NCBI GenBank assembly: GCA_019614645.1
Contig: JABWDB010000038.1
Coordinates: 558,001-622,000 of the forward strand
Direction of reading: 5' to 3'
Origin: Stratiolaelaps scimitus
Taxonomy: Eukaryota; Arthropoda; Arachnida; Mesostigmata; Laelapidae
Length of the DNA: 64,000 bases
Position numbers and translations under genes: made by a program
Shown: positions 30,600-41,699 of the stretch, one piece after another
How the letters are laid out: every line of letters begins with the position of its first letter
Numbering within the stretch: the stretch's first letter is position 1
Notes under the pieces: model-generated
The model's input: only the letters and a program-made list of their open reading frames with translations
What the model was told of the DNA's origin: nothing
Database searches by the model: none

Positions 30600-33500
30600 A
30601 ATGTCAAGCTGTCGAGTTCCCAAACAAAAATACGCCATAAGCCGCAACGCTTGATTTCAACAAAACGCGTCTTGCAAAACGCGCCACCTGTTCACTTTTA
30701 GTTCACTCCCCGAGTTATGCCCAAGGCGAGTGTTGGCGGGTCCTTCTATTTAAGACAGACATCTGATCATAGAATTAAGGATGTTAGAGACATACATTGA
30801 ATCGTTGAACGCTTAGGTGTTATCGGGTTACCGTATAGAATACGCGAGCTCTTGAATGTTCGCAAAGTCGATCCGAACATGACGCTAACGTTCTGTAAAG
30901 TAAGACTCTATCATATCTATAGTCGATAGGAGTTATTCAAATAATCGATTTCTGCCGCAGGACATAATTCCAATCAATAGGGCGCACCGAATGCTCTGTA
31001 TGTAGACAATGCACAGCAGGGTGAGTATACCAAACATCTCAAATCATGATTCGCGTTTTAATCATGTTCGATATAAGGTGCATATTGACCATTGCCGCCA
31101 ACCTGATATTCATGCGTCTGACGAGAGATGCTATGACCCGTTGCGGCAGAACAAGGGAAGCGTACTCGTTACGGTAGATGACACGTTCACTAGGTTATGA
31201 ATTGACGCACATCCGGTGTTGGGCTTGCTTGTGGATCGCTTTGTCGATGCTCACTAAACGCGAAACGTAGCTAAGTCCGATTGACACGACAACGCGATAT
31301 ATAATAAATAATAGTAATTATTATTATTGCTATTACTGATTACGTGTAAGTCTCTCGGTATCTGCTAGCAATAACGCCGAGGAAAGTTAAACGAGAACGG
31401 GAAGGTAATGCCCACGCTGATGGTTCCCTCCAGGGTCAGGGGCACCCCCTCCCCGCCGAGCGTTAGATGAAGCCGATGTGCCCTTCATAACGGTGGTTTC
31501 TGTTCTCACAGAGATGCAGTGTGCTGGCTAAGGCTATCGGGGTTATGGACGGGTGAATGAGATTATAAGGATATGGTGTATAGATAAGTGGAGATTGATG
31601 GTCGTCGCAGTCTGCTTGTGTTGCTGCCGCTGCTGCTGTTGTTAAAGGAGGCATTGCAAAGCAGGACAGCTATATAAGTCCTCGTTGGTTCCTAGCGCCG
31701 CTCGTGGAACGGATGTCTTCGGGTGGTTCGTTGACGCTGTTGAGGGAGTCGAGGATGAGCGGATAGAGTCCGGACGATGGCAATTCAAGGCGGATTGATG
31801 ATGCTCCTCTGCAGCGGCCTTTTGTACAGTGTAAAGGACCATGGCGAGCGGAACATCGGCAGCGTTGCGAGTCGCTTACTCTGTCATCAGCACCTCTAAG
31901 GTGTTCCGGGCACCCAAATACAGACTGGCCGTTGCAGATGCCGCGAAACAGTTTCAGTCAGGCGTCCTCGACGAAGGTGAACGACCGCCTCCATCCCGTT
32001 TAGGATGCAGGACCGTGGTCGGGGAAAATCAGAAGTGGACTTCGGCATAAGCAAACTCACAAATCGGTGCGCCTTACATTGTACATCGTTCTGTCTAGAT
32101 GAACTAAGATACAAGATGTAAGTATTTGGGATGTGTATTTTTCGAAGTAGACACGAAAGAAGAAAGTTTCATATGTGGAATAACCATTAGGTGTGTCCGT
32201 CGGTGTGTTACATCTAGACGTGTAGCGGCATTGATTTAGCTAAGTGCAGCGTATCCATACGTTATTACATGGATGTGTGGTATCTGCTGGAATGTGTTGA
32301 AGGTTGGTAGCGTGTAGAGTTTATGGCCTCGAAAAAATGGCCAGCCATCATCTTGCCGGAAACAAACGAGAGATCTAACAAAATAATAGCTTTGCATTGG
32401 CAATCGGCTACCACCACAGGCATATCACTCGACGGGTTGCAGGATTTAGGCGGTTAGCCTTGAAGGTCCCCATTAGAACAATCAATGAGGAGTGAATGAA
32501 ATAGCATACATTTCTGCCTGCAACGGGTCAAATTCTAATATGTAACGAATCTTTCGCTGCATTGATCGGCCTAACGGCTGACGCTCAGATGTTTCAGATT
32601 TGAGTGTTGATTTAATATAAAGTTGATGAAATTACTAAGTTATGTTGTAAACGCTCAGTAGAACTACCTCCCTATTGTACTTACTTTAATTTTGTTACAT
32701 ATGGGGTGGAGGGGAGGGGCCACAAAAATAGAGAAAACGTAACTTGAAGGTTCGGGAAGGACTTAGTTGGCGACTAGGAAAAGAAGTTGAAGTTACCTGC
32801 GCCTCCCTCACTGAGTTGTTCAACTTGATCGAGTTAAATATGGTAGCAGTGTTTGCCGCCACGTAAGAGTGAACTCTACCCTAAACTGTCTGTGTTATAG
32901 GCACTGAGTTCATTCATTCACTGTCAAACCAAGTGGAAACTTGAATCAGCAGCAATATTATATTGAACTAATTTCGTAGCTATTTGTTGATTGCTGTTAA
33001 TTTATTATTATTAAACAAAAGGTATACAATTTTGTGTTTACCGCCATACTTGCCAGATTTAAATCCAATTGAAGACCCAATGCGAAACAAAGAAATAAAT
33101 GCCAAATTATTTTTCCAGGGTATAAAATACTATCCGATAAGATTGTAGTTAATTAGATTTGATTAGTTACTTATATGTGATACAACTACAAATAAGTAAC
33201 AAAAAAATAACACTTTGAAAATAACCCATATTTTAATGTGTACTGTAACTGCGGCCGTGATTGATTTGCCTCGTACCACACCTCCCCATACGGGCCCCCT
33301 GCTTGGACAAACTAATATATAAAATAGGAAAAATGCTCAACTAAGGATCGGTGCTTCAAGCGAAGTGGAGGTTTACCTAAGATATATGCTACTGGACTGT
33401 TCAGACGAAACGAAAATGGTGCACATATTATGACCGCGGAGATGGCAATTTCGAATTAATTACAATTGCATTGAAATGCAAGCATTTTTATTTCTCTTAG
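30600..33500. other. No supported gene
   Basis: Mostly AT-rich with scattered short frames. Overlapping frames on both strands at 31.45-32.1 kb sit in a more GC-balanced patch without clear splice sites. An ATA/TTA-rich inverted patch lies near 31303-31335. Confidence 0.35.
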
Positions 33501-33540
33501 ATAAAAATAAGCACAATAATTAGCATATCGGCTTGATCGT

Positions 33541-33665
33541 CGCTTGTATGACGGCTAAGTCTGTCTATGGACCTCAACAGGGACGCACCACAGGTTCGAT
33601 CAGCGTAAAACGAGCTCTATGTTCCGCTGCCGAATAAACGAACCTGAACTGGATTAAATTAAATT
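33541..33665 (+). repeat. tRNA-derived SINE, family A, second subfamily
   Basis: ACGGCTAAGTCTGTC and, downstream, CACAGGTTCGATCAGCG align with the A-box and B-box regions of the 23401 copy. It continues with GAGCTC, AATAAACGAACC and a GGATTAAATTAAATT tail instead of TTTACC. More diverged than the 23401 copy. Confidence 0.65.
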
Positions 33666-33798
33666 ATCTAAATTCAATGGCTGTAGGGAGGTTTGTCGTT
33701 GAATCAAAGCACTTTGTGTGGTCACGTATATCCAAAAGCCTAGGGCAGTTATTATTATATCTATGGAAGTTTCATTGACATTTGCTTGCTTTTTTTAG

Positions 33799-34187
33799 TC
33801 TTTTCATATGTGATGACATTTCTTCAAGTCCTGTCGAAATTAAAACGGCGCTTATCAATGAAAATATTTAAGCTAGATGCTGGCTCATGTAAACTTAAAC
33901 CACATATGGAATGCTTTACGCAGTTTTTTTACGCCAAAGTGCACATTTGTTTTTTTTTTATAAATACAAACATATTTTTTCCACCTATTGCCGCTACGAT
34001 GCGCGATAGTTATTATATCTCTACAAAACAATGCAGTTATCGTACGCCTTTTAATACATTGCTTATCTGCAGCATAAGCATATGCCATACCTCGTCTGCG
34101 GCGACCGATGAAGGTTTTTGCACTCAACCATTTTGTTTGTTTTCATTAGCCAGTGAGCCCGATATTGAAACAAACATATCTTCGTAG
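33799..34187 (+). CDS. Candidate terminal exon
   Basis: Plus strand: a strong acceptor (TTTGCTTGCTTTTTTTAG) ends at 33798. The following frame is open for about 129 codons to TAG (34185-34187). The translation is phenylalanine- and cysteine-rich in places (FFYAKVHICFFFINTN) and ends SLASEPDIETNISS. T-rich DNA naturally gives Phe-rich frames, and an 80-codon minus-strand frame overlaps, so this is weak. Confidence 0.27.
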
Positions 34188-34208
34188 TCGTCACTCGATG
34201 GCAATATA

Positions 34209-34210
<2 letters not shown>

Positions 34211-34246
<36 letters not shown>
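34211..34246. repeat. TA microsatellite
   Basis: About 36 bases of TA. Confidence 0.95.
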
Positions 34247-34249
<3 letters not shown>

Positions 34250-34707
34250 TTGGATTAATTAGATTTGCCCGGCAGATATCGCCCTTTTCGATCTGCCCAT
34301 TCGGTGGTCATTTCCCTCAAACCGGTGGTCTATCACCTTCCGCAACGTGAACATTCATATCCGTACGCATCTATGTATGTCTCTGTATATGGCCATTCAA
34401 TCTAAATACTACCGTTGCCTTCCACATATACTTACTTCGTATACATCCACCGTGCTATTATCGTGCGCGAGATAGGTGTCAATGTTCCGGTACTGGCTTA
34501 CGTGGCAGAATTACTTACTCGCTTCGATCAGGTTCGCTCCGGTCACGAAACCCGAGCGGTTCATCGTCCGGATAGTATAGACCAAATGGTTGGTTAAAAT
34601 CGTTACGACGATTCGCGCTCAGCAGCGCTGTAATAGGATGCTAACGTCTATTATAGCTGAGATACATCAAAACAATTCTGAGTCATCCAATGCTATATAA
34701 TAATATC

Positions 34708-34758
34708 TCAATAATGTTGCTATATTATAATCAGATTATATTATAGCAACATTATTGA
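34708..34758. repeat. 51-bp palindrome
   Basis: Two 25-base arms (starting TCAATAATGTTGCTATA) are inverted copies with a single mismatch and one central base. AT-rich, and it would extrude as a cruciform. Confidence 0.85.
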
Positions 34759-34799
34759 CAATTTCAAAAGTTAAACCAGTGATAATCTATAAAAAAATG

Positions 34800-35725
34800 A
34801 GACGATGAGATGGGATTCTTAGCAACTCAATTCTTATTCCCTTTTCATACAAGTTCAAACAGTGAAGGGTCATGAGACTCTGGGCTCCCTCTTAATTCTT
34901 GTTGCAGTATGATCAGAATTGTCTCGATGTCTTACTCCATCTGACCAAGACGAGATCAGCCAGCTAGGAACAATAACACCTTACCGTTGCAGCTACTTTA
35001 AGGCCCTCCGTCTCAAGGAGGTTCCAGGACCCCCTGTACTGAAAACCAAAATATGGTGCTGTGATGCACAGACCTCAAGCTCGGCTATGGGCAGTAACAA
35101 CAAGCAGATCAGCGAGATATGAGAGAGCCATGTCAGCCCCAGAGTCGTTAGCAGTTGACTACCTTTGCTACCGTCGTAATACTTTGCTATATATTCCATT
35201 ATATATTATATATATATATATAAACAAATTGAAGCTCAGTAACAGAAATCGAGGTTTCGTGTGTAGTTCCATCGCATGTTCACGCCTATATTAACTCCGC
35301 GTATGCTCGGGTTTCATTAAGGGAAGTACTTACTTTCTAATTTTAGTGTCGCATCATCTCAATAATAGTTGATGTCAACATGGAAGGCGTTATGATCATC
35401 TTCTTTGTCTCAGCTGACCGAAAGAGGTTCAACGTTCCTCTCCCAGGAAATCATTTGATTCATTTAGCTTCATGACGTAAGTCTTCACCAACCGTCCAGT
35501 GAATCAATCAATCAATACCTAGAAGTAATTCCTAACTACTGTATGTTTGAATAAAACATTTGTCCATCAATCAATTCACTGTGCCGCAAGTTCCGCAACG
35601 ATCGAAGGCAACTCTTTGCGTGTAAATCATATATTGTTTACCTGTTTATCTCACGCTTCCAGTTAGTCATCCTCATGCCACCGATGCGCACTTTTCGTTC
35701 ACTTTTCCTCGACTGTTCGATCTGA
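34800..35725. other. No supported gene
   Basis: Frames of 60-77 codons overlap on both strands around 34.9-35.3 kb and run into a TA repeat (35200-35221). AATCAATCAATCAAT-type repeats near 35503-35515. Confidence 0.35.
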
Positions 35726-35735
35726 CATTTACATA

Positions 35736-35853
35736 TATAGGGTATTTGGAAGGTCGCCCAACTCATTGCAGGGTCGTCAAAACCGGAAAACTTTTTGAAC
35801 TGCTCAAAAAGTTACGCATCTATAGAGTTGTGTGGCTTCCCGATCACCCTATA
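35736..35853. mobile_element. MITE with terminal inverted repeats and an internal hairpin
   Basis: The ends are imperfect inverted repeats of about 28 bases. The left end begins TATAGGGTATTTGGAAGG. The right end, complemented, begins TATAGGGTGATCGGGAAGCC. Both continue to CAACTC. The terminal TA fits a TA target duplication, as in Tc1/mariner-type MITEs. The middle carries a perfect 10-bp hairpin (AACTTTTTGA/TCAAAAAGTT, 5-base loop). It is 118 bp with no coding capacity. Confidence 0.72.
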
Positions 35854-35859
35854 TGCACC

Positions 35860-37600
35860 CTTTGCATAGCGGTACAGTGGCTGTATTTGACGAGAAGTTC
35901 GTGATGGGTCAGTATCAATGAAATTATTATTACGAAGTTGTAGCTCGAGCAGGGAGCCATCATTGTGACCTGGTCTCAGTGCAGCATTCGCCTATATTCA
36001 TCGCGATAGAATATGAAAACGAGATGAACAGGCATCTGGGAAAACAGTGCAATCTCGGTGATTATTCGCCTATCATATCGGAAATCTGTCTGTGCTCGTC
36101 AACGGGATGTCTTCCCAGTATCGAAACTTTGCTGCGATCTCCAATATAAGCAATATATGTAGAGGTTAGCTTGATCTGGTCCATCATGAAAATATACCAG
36201 TATTGGGACATCATGATCATATGATTTATGCAGCGTGATTTTGTCATTCCCAACGATGGGGCTTGAATTTTTATCGTAAAATGGCGACCACCGACGGTGC
36301 ACATTCGATACAAGTTTTCCCGGCACATTCGAATTGTTGATAAAATAAATTCATGATATGCCACTAGAGTGACAAGTGCTAGTAATGACTTGGTAGTAAA
36401 TTTGTGAGCCAGGACTTCGCAGCAAATTTCGACAGGGGATCAATGAAGAATTACAACATGCCTGGTTGAGCTACACTGCTGACTACTAAATCATCATGAA
36501 AACAGTTGTTTTTTTTTCTAAATTGGAACGAAAACCAACTACGAACGCGCTCGTTAATCGTCAACCAGTCAGTGCTTGCTGGAACGATCGGTTCAACTCC
36601 GTGGAAAGTTCAATACGCGACACTTCTCACACTACCTCTTTGGCGCGTACTTAGCTCAGCTCAGTAACCCATGCCAAGCAATCGGGCGACAAATCATCTG
36701 CAGCCAGCCCTCCCGAGTACACATCCATAAATCCCACCCACGTTCTCACCAGGACACCCTGGCACGCCATACCCGTGTGATATATGACGGAGTACAGCAG
36801 CTTAGAGAATAGGGGCCGGCCACGGTGTCATCGTCTAGCAGCCATCACCGGGAAGGGTTCAACTTGTTCGCTTCACTCAAATCGAAATGTGACGTCAAGC
36901 AAACGACGCGGGCAACGGTGACTGGATTGCTTGGCCAACGGCTGATCCCGATCGAAAGGCACGAAAGGGCCACACATATGATATGTCACCTTATCAACAC
37001 CCAAATACCGCTTTTGTTTTTGCCCGATGCTCTTCTGACGTGTGTAGCATCGTTCTTTTGTGTATGCCGATTCTCCAATACCTAACTCTGTTTGTCGTCA
37101 TTGTAACGTTAGAAACAGGGTTATAAAGTGAGCCCGAAAGTGGATTACAGACATTTTGGAGTTACTGCAGGACTCATTTTAATGAGAGGAACAATGGAAT
37201 GAGATTCTTTACGACTAATAGGAGATGTTCTTCAAGTTCACGGTAGGGCATTAACAGCATCGAATGAACTTCGGACAAGGGGCCTGCCCAAGGTGGACAA
37301 AAATGTCCGCCATCCATACTACTACTCAAAAGGATTAGACGTCCTGCCTGTCCTCGGGATACTAATATAATCAGTAATAATTATAGTGATAATACCTATC
37401 TAATGGTAACCAATCACCTGTTGTTACTCTTATTGTATTTGGTATATCGATTGATATCTACATTTTGATTGTGATAACTTTGTGCTGAATGATTAGTACA
37501 ATTACAACGAGATTAGGAAGAGATTAGGCAAGCCTCGAATAATGATGATAACCGATGACTAACCATAGTTAAATATAACATCCGTGATACTTGTTCAATA
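35860..37600. other. No convincing gene
   Basis: A minus-strand 100-codon frame (36364-36062) and a pair of plus-strand frames in the same phase split by one TAG (36576-37085) are the longest. Neither has good splice signals. Confidence 0.35.
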
Positions 37601-37620
37601 TGTATCAATCCTATGCATCC

Positions 37621-37700
37621 TATGCGGAATCGAACCCCGTATCACTTCATTGCCACAGAAATACATTAAGCCATTAGGCTATGACGTTCCGACACAATCC
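37621..37700 (-). repeat. tRNA-like sequence with intact A and B boxes
   Basis: On the minus strand TAGCCTAATGGCTTAATG (A box, matching the tRNA D-arm consensus) is followed at tRNA spacing by GGGGTTCGATTCC (perfect B box). The acceptor stem does not pair, so it is a tRNA-derived SINE head or tRNA pseudogene. Its anticodon region differs from family A, so it appears to be a separate family. Confidence 0.6.
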
Positions 37701-37719
37701 AAATCTAGACTTTCTTGGT

Positions 37720-39170
37720 CTGAGCCGTCGAACACACGATCCCTTTCGGCTGAGCTGTTTTGATGAATAAAAACCTCGCCACAGGGGAACACCGCGAATA
37801 TTCTCGCCAGATTCTAAACATCTACGGGATCTACGGTTCTGCGAAAACAAAAACTGCCAAGCACAAAACAGCAGAGCAACAGATTAGATGTTTGGGACAT
37901 ATGTTAATTACTTTATGTCTTTGAATTGCCTATACTGTACTATACTATTTATAGCTGCTAATTACTTTCCGTATTTAACGAATGATGTGAATATTCATGC
38001 CTGTTACAGCAACCGTGTACAGGTGAATATACTCGGATATCCCTGCCTACTCTTCGCTTGCATTATTGGTATTTGATTGGCAAACCGTAACGAAACGCAT
38101 GAAAACTTTGCCATCGAGCGGGTAGTCTAAATAGATTGGAACGTTTGGCTAAAGGCCCGCATAGTGGCAGAGGCCCGAAGTACCGTTCTAGGACAAGAAA
38201 TGGGGCCTTTGTCTACCACGGCAGACAAACGTGTTTAATTGTCTAATTTGAACTTCAAGGAAGGTCATCAAAGAAAATACTGACAAAGCCACAACGCCAA
38301 GATGAGTTATAGTAGACTATACATAACGCATGGTGGTGGCCCTATCACGCCACGGTTCCTGTCAGTGCTAACGGCTCCGAGACCACCAACATCCAACATC
38401 ATTCCTCACAGATGGTCTCACCTAATAAGTAATTTCGGCTCAACCAATATCCACACCACTACAGCCCGTAAATAGCAAATATATAGACTTTCGTTTGTGG
38501 CTGAACGAATCCCTACCGTTCTCTCATCCTCGGCAGATATCCGTCCAATGGCGGCATTACTACGAAATACGTCAGAAGGAAAAAGTCCACATCTCCCTGA
38601 GGCTACGGCAAGATAAATAGAAAGAAATAAACTTATTATAAATGTACATATATATCTAGATATATTATATACGCCCGTCCGGCCGCCACTCAATTAGAAC
38701 GAGATAGGATAACGTGACTGAGGAACAGCCAGTCTTCGTTCCAAGTTTAAGATTATCGTAATTATCTATATTTTGAATCCTCGGAAATACCACCTCGAAG
38801 CATGATGTGACGTTGCCTACTATCATATAATCATATTGATATCACCACAACAATGTGTTATTCGTTGTAATCAACCCAAGCAATATTATTCTATGGCAAG
38901 TGGGTAGAAGATACACAGATGCATAAAAATGGAACTATTTGCTGAAAATGGAACTGTTTATGTATAAAAAATGTAGATTTTATGTGTGTAATTAAATATT
39001 TTGTGTAATGTTCGGATGTAATGTGATGCACCTCTAATAATATGGGTGTCTGTATAGGATAACCTTAATAGAATACTACTCCAGTTTCGTATACTGCCCT
39101 GCTCAGGTAACTTTTAGTACGGTTCTTATGGTCATGTTATTATTATGCTTTCTTACACACACTTTCATTC
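37720..39170. other. No supported gene
   Basis: AT-rich with a 91-codon minus-strand frame (38693-38418) and a 62-codon plus-strand frame. ATATATCTAGATATAT palindrome near 38648-38663. Confidence 0.38.
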
Positions 39171-39185
39171 TTCCTTTTCTTCTTC

Positions 39186-39244
39186 GAGAACTTAAGCATT
39201 GTGAAACTCCGACAATAAACCATTATTTGAATTAAACTGAATAG
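39186..39244 (+). repeat. SINE tail, family A, second subfamily
   Basis: GAGAACTTAAGCATTGTGAA, then CCGACAATAAACCATT and a TTGAATTAAACTGAA tail. It shares its core with the copies at 11291, 23478 and 45339, and its tail type with 33541. Confidence 0.65.
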
Positions 39245-39811
39245 ATCGCTGTAAACCGCCCGTAAACAGCAATCGTCGAAATTTATTATATCTTATGGAT
39301 GCAACAAATTACTGAAAACGACGCAACTTTTAGTTTTGTTACTACGGGTGAAAATGTATTCATCCTAATGAATGGGTGGGCGTATGTTGTTGTGCAACAT
39401 TTGAGTCAAGGTCTTGAAACTGAATAAAAATTTGAAAAGGAGTCGCCCCTATGGTTCTTAAAGAGATATTTGAAAAATTGTTGTCGGAAAACTCGAAGGT
39501 TGGCAAGACAAGATGGCGAGGAGACACGGATAATATTACCTCTATGCCAGTGGGTTTCATTTTGCTTCTTTTATTTTCGTTGTCAAGGACAATCTGAATA
39601 TTTATTTGAATTAATTTGAATATTTTATGAACGAACGTCGGAAAACAATATCTTAGGAATACGCTCACTACAAATATGCGAAGACGTCGCTGAAGAGTTA
39701 GTGAAGAAAATGGCTATGATCAAGTAAATAGTCCAATTAGTAGCTTCCTACCGGATACCGCGTAACTTCCTGTCTGACAGCCTAACAGCCACAGTGAGGG
39801 CAGCTCTCCTC

Positions 39812-39880
39812 GACACCAGGATCGAACCATACCGTCTGGTAACTCGTATCTTACGGCCACCCCGCCCGATCGCTGGGAAT
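39812..39880 (-). repeat. tRNA-like sequence
   Basis: Minus strand: GGGTGGCCGTAAGATAC as a possible A box and GGTTCGATCCTGG as the B box at tRNA-like spacing. No paired acceptor stem. Probably another SINE head. Confidence 0.45.
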
Positions 39881-39889
39881 ACAAACTGA

Positions 39890-40630
39890 AAAATAGCTCC
39901 TAATCCTGCGAGTGGGTGTGGTAATATAGGGTAAAAGCCTTTGAAGGCTAGCTCACGATATATTCACTGAACACGTACAACAATAGCACTCAGGCTTAGT
40001 TCATCTAGGAAGTCCACACATTTCTAGAATTTCTCCAAACGAGTAAATTTCACATCAGTGTACACTTCACATAGGTTACACTTGACACAAGCTCGAGTGT
40101 TTGCTTCTGATCGTATATCACACCTCATATGAATATTACAAATTGATATGCTCTTCTCACATAGGTTCAACGACTTTTGATTTAGATTTGAGTATAAGCA
40201 GCACAAATTAGCATAATTAAAGGGTATAGCTTTTAGCAACGCCAATACGCTTTCCTAAAACTGGAGAAGGGCGAGCACTATATCGTTACGTGCCATAGAT
40301 GAGTGCGTTAATGTAATCTCACCTACGACTGCTCCAGCTCCACCTTCAGTTTCGTATGGGGCCCGCACGCTTGATGTCCCCTTTCCTATGAAAGAAGAAA
40401 GACCTGATCTCTTCTCCCATGTGTTAACCCGCGGCACGCATAAGCGATGTTATAGCCCGCCAGAAGGAATGTAATGCAGTATAGAGTAGTTTTCTGGGCT
40501 AGCTCATGTTGTCCTCCACTAAGAAATAAGCAATTCCACTATTACTGTACCTACATTTCGGCAGACCCACAAACTCTTACCGCTACTGTTTCCGAGTCAG
40601 CTCTCTCGAAAACGTCAGTCAACCTTCTTT
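39890..40630. other. No supported gene
   Basis: Short minus-strand frames only (73 and 60 codons), with no splice support. Confidence 0.35.
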
Positions 40631-40638
40631 CTTCAGCT

Positions 40639-40640
<2 letters not shown>

Positions 40641-40702
<62 letters not shown>

Positions 40703-40706
40703 CTTT
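40641..40706. repeat. CT microsatellite running into TTTC repeats
   Basis: About 40 bases of CT then about six TTTC units. Confidence 0.97.
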
Positions 40707-41033
40707 GTGTCTCGCTTTGCCTCATCCGTTCTCTCGAGTAGTCGCCATCGAGCCGCTCCTCATTCACAGCCGCTCGTCCTCGATTCGCTGAGCAAAATAC
40801 CCGCACACCCGTAGAGAACCCCAAGGTGGCTCCCACAAAAGTCGAGAAACGACTTACTACCGGCTAGTGGTGGCTGTGAGGCCACCGACACATCACTTGC
40901 ATCGGGAAACTAATGTATGTCGGTCTATCGGTTGGGTCTAGTACGCAGTGTGCTTTGCTGTGGTGGCCACGTTCCATGGCCATAACATGGCTAGTTTAGT
41001 CAGTTAGCTCCGACTGGCCTTGTGAATGAACAA

Positions 41034-41035
41034 CA

Positions 41036-41066
<31 letters not shown>

Positions 41067-41077
41067 CAACAACAACG
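41034..41077. repeat. CAG/CAA-type triplet tract
   Basis: GCA units followed by ACA units, which would encode Gln, Ser or Asn runs. Continues an open plus-strand frame (41026-41256). Confidence 0.9.
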
Positions 41078-41155
41078 ACGACAACGATAAGCCGAGGAAA
41101 CTTCGCCTGAGTCAGCATTCACTACGGCATTGGTGTTGTCTAGGCTACCACTTCG

Positions 41156-41690
41156 ATGCTACCTTGCTATCCTCGAGCTATCTTGACAATAGAGATATTG
41201 GTGGATCACACAAACGTTCAGGGAGAACGCATCCGAAAACGCCTCTTCTCTGGTAAAGCGATGTCCACATTCACAGTAGCATTTCTATGGAGCTCTCTAG
41301 TAATCTATCCAGGCGTTCATTGGACGTTCGAAGCTTGCACAGAGCTTTCCCTATCGATAGCTCGTAATCGCGAGATCGTCCTCAAAGAAGCAAAAGAAGA
41401 GCGCAGAAAGAAGGAGACGAAATCTATTTTCGGAACATGAAAAGCAACCGATGCATTCGCCGCCTGAACGGGTCTCGGAACTTTTAAGAACAAGAAGCGA
41501 ACCGAGAGGCATCTATCGCACAGTCTATGCTATGCGAGCTAGCGAACGCCAGAGAGCGAAAGAGAGAGAGGAATGTGTCAGTGGTTCAAAAAGGCACCAC
41601 AAGCTCGTATCACGACTATGGCAATTACTGCGCCCAGGAGCCGTTTTTGGAAGGAAATCACTTAGATGGGCTCTATTGACAATGCATTAG
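41156..41690 (+). CDS. Two adjacent coding-like frames
   Basis: Plus-strand frame 41156-41440 ends in a strongly charged helix (REIVLKEAKEERRKKETKS). A second frame, in another phase, runs 41451-41690 from ATG (MHSPPERVSELLRTRSE). They may be two exons or one exon with an indel. A donor-like CTG/GTAAAG lies near 41253. No family recognised. Confidence 0.25.
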
Positions 41691-41699
41691 CGACCAGAA

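Noticed and set aside
36576..37085. Readthrough gene across a TAG
   Set aside because: The two halves share a phase, but their translations look composition-driven and no splice signals or start context support them.
37621..37700. Functional tRNA gene on the minus strand
   Set aside because: A and B boxes are good, but the acceptor ends are not complementary.
40633..40836. Glu-Arg-rich minus-strand protein
   Set aside because: The charged repeat is simply the translation of the CT/TTTC microsatellite.
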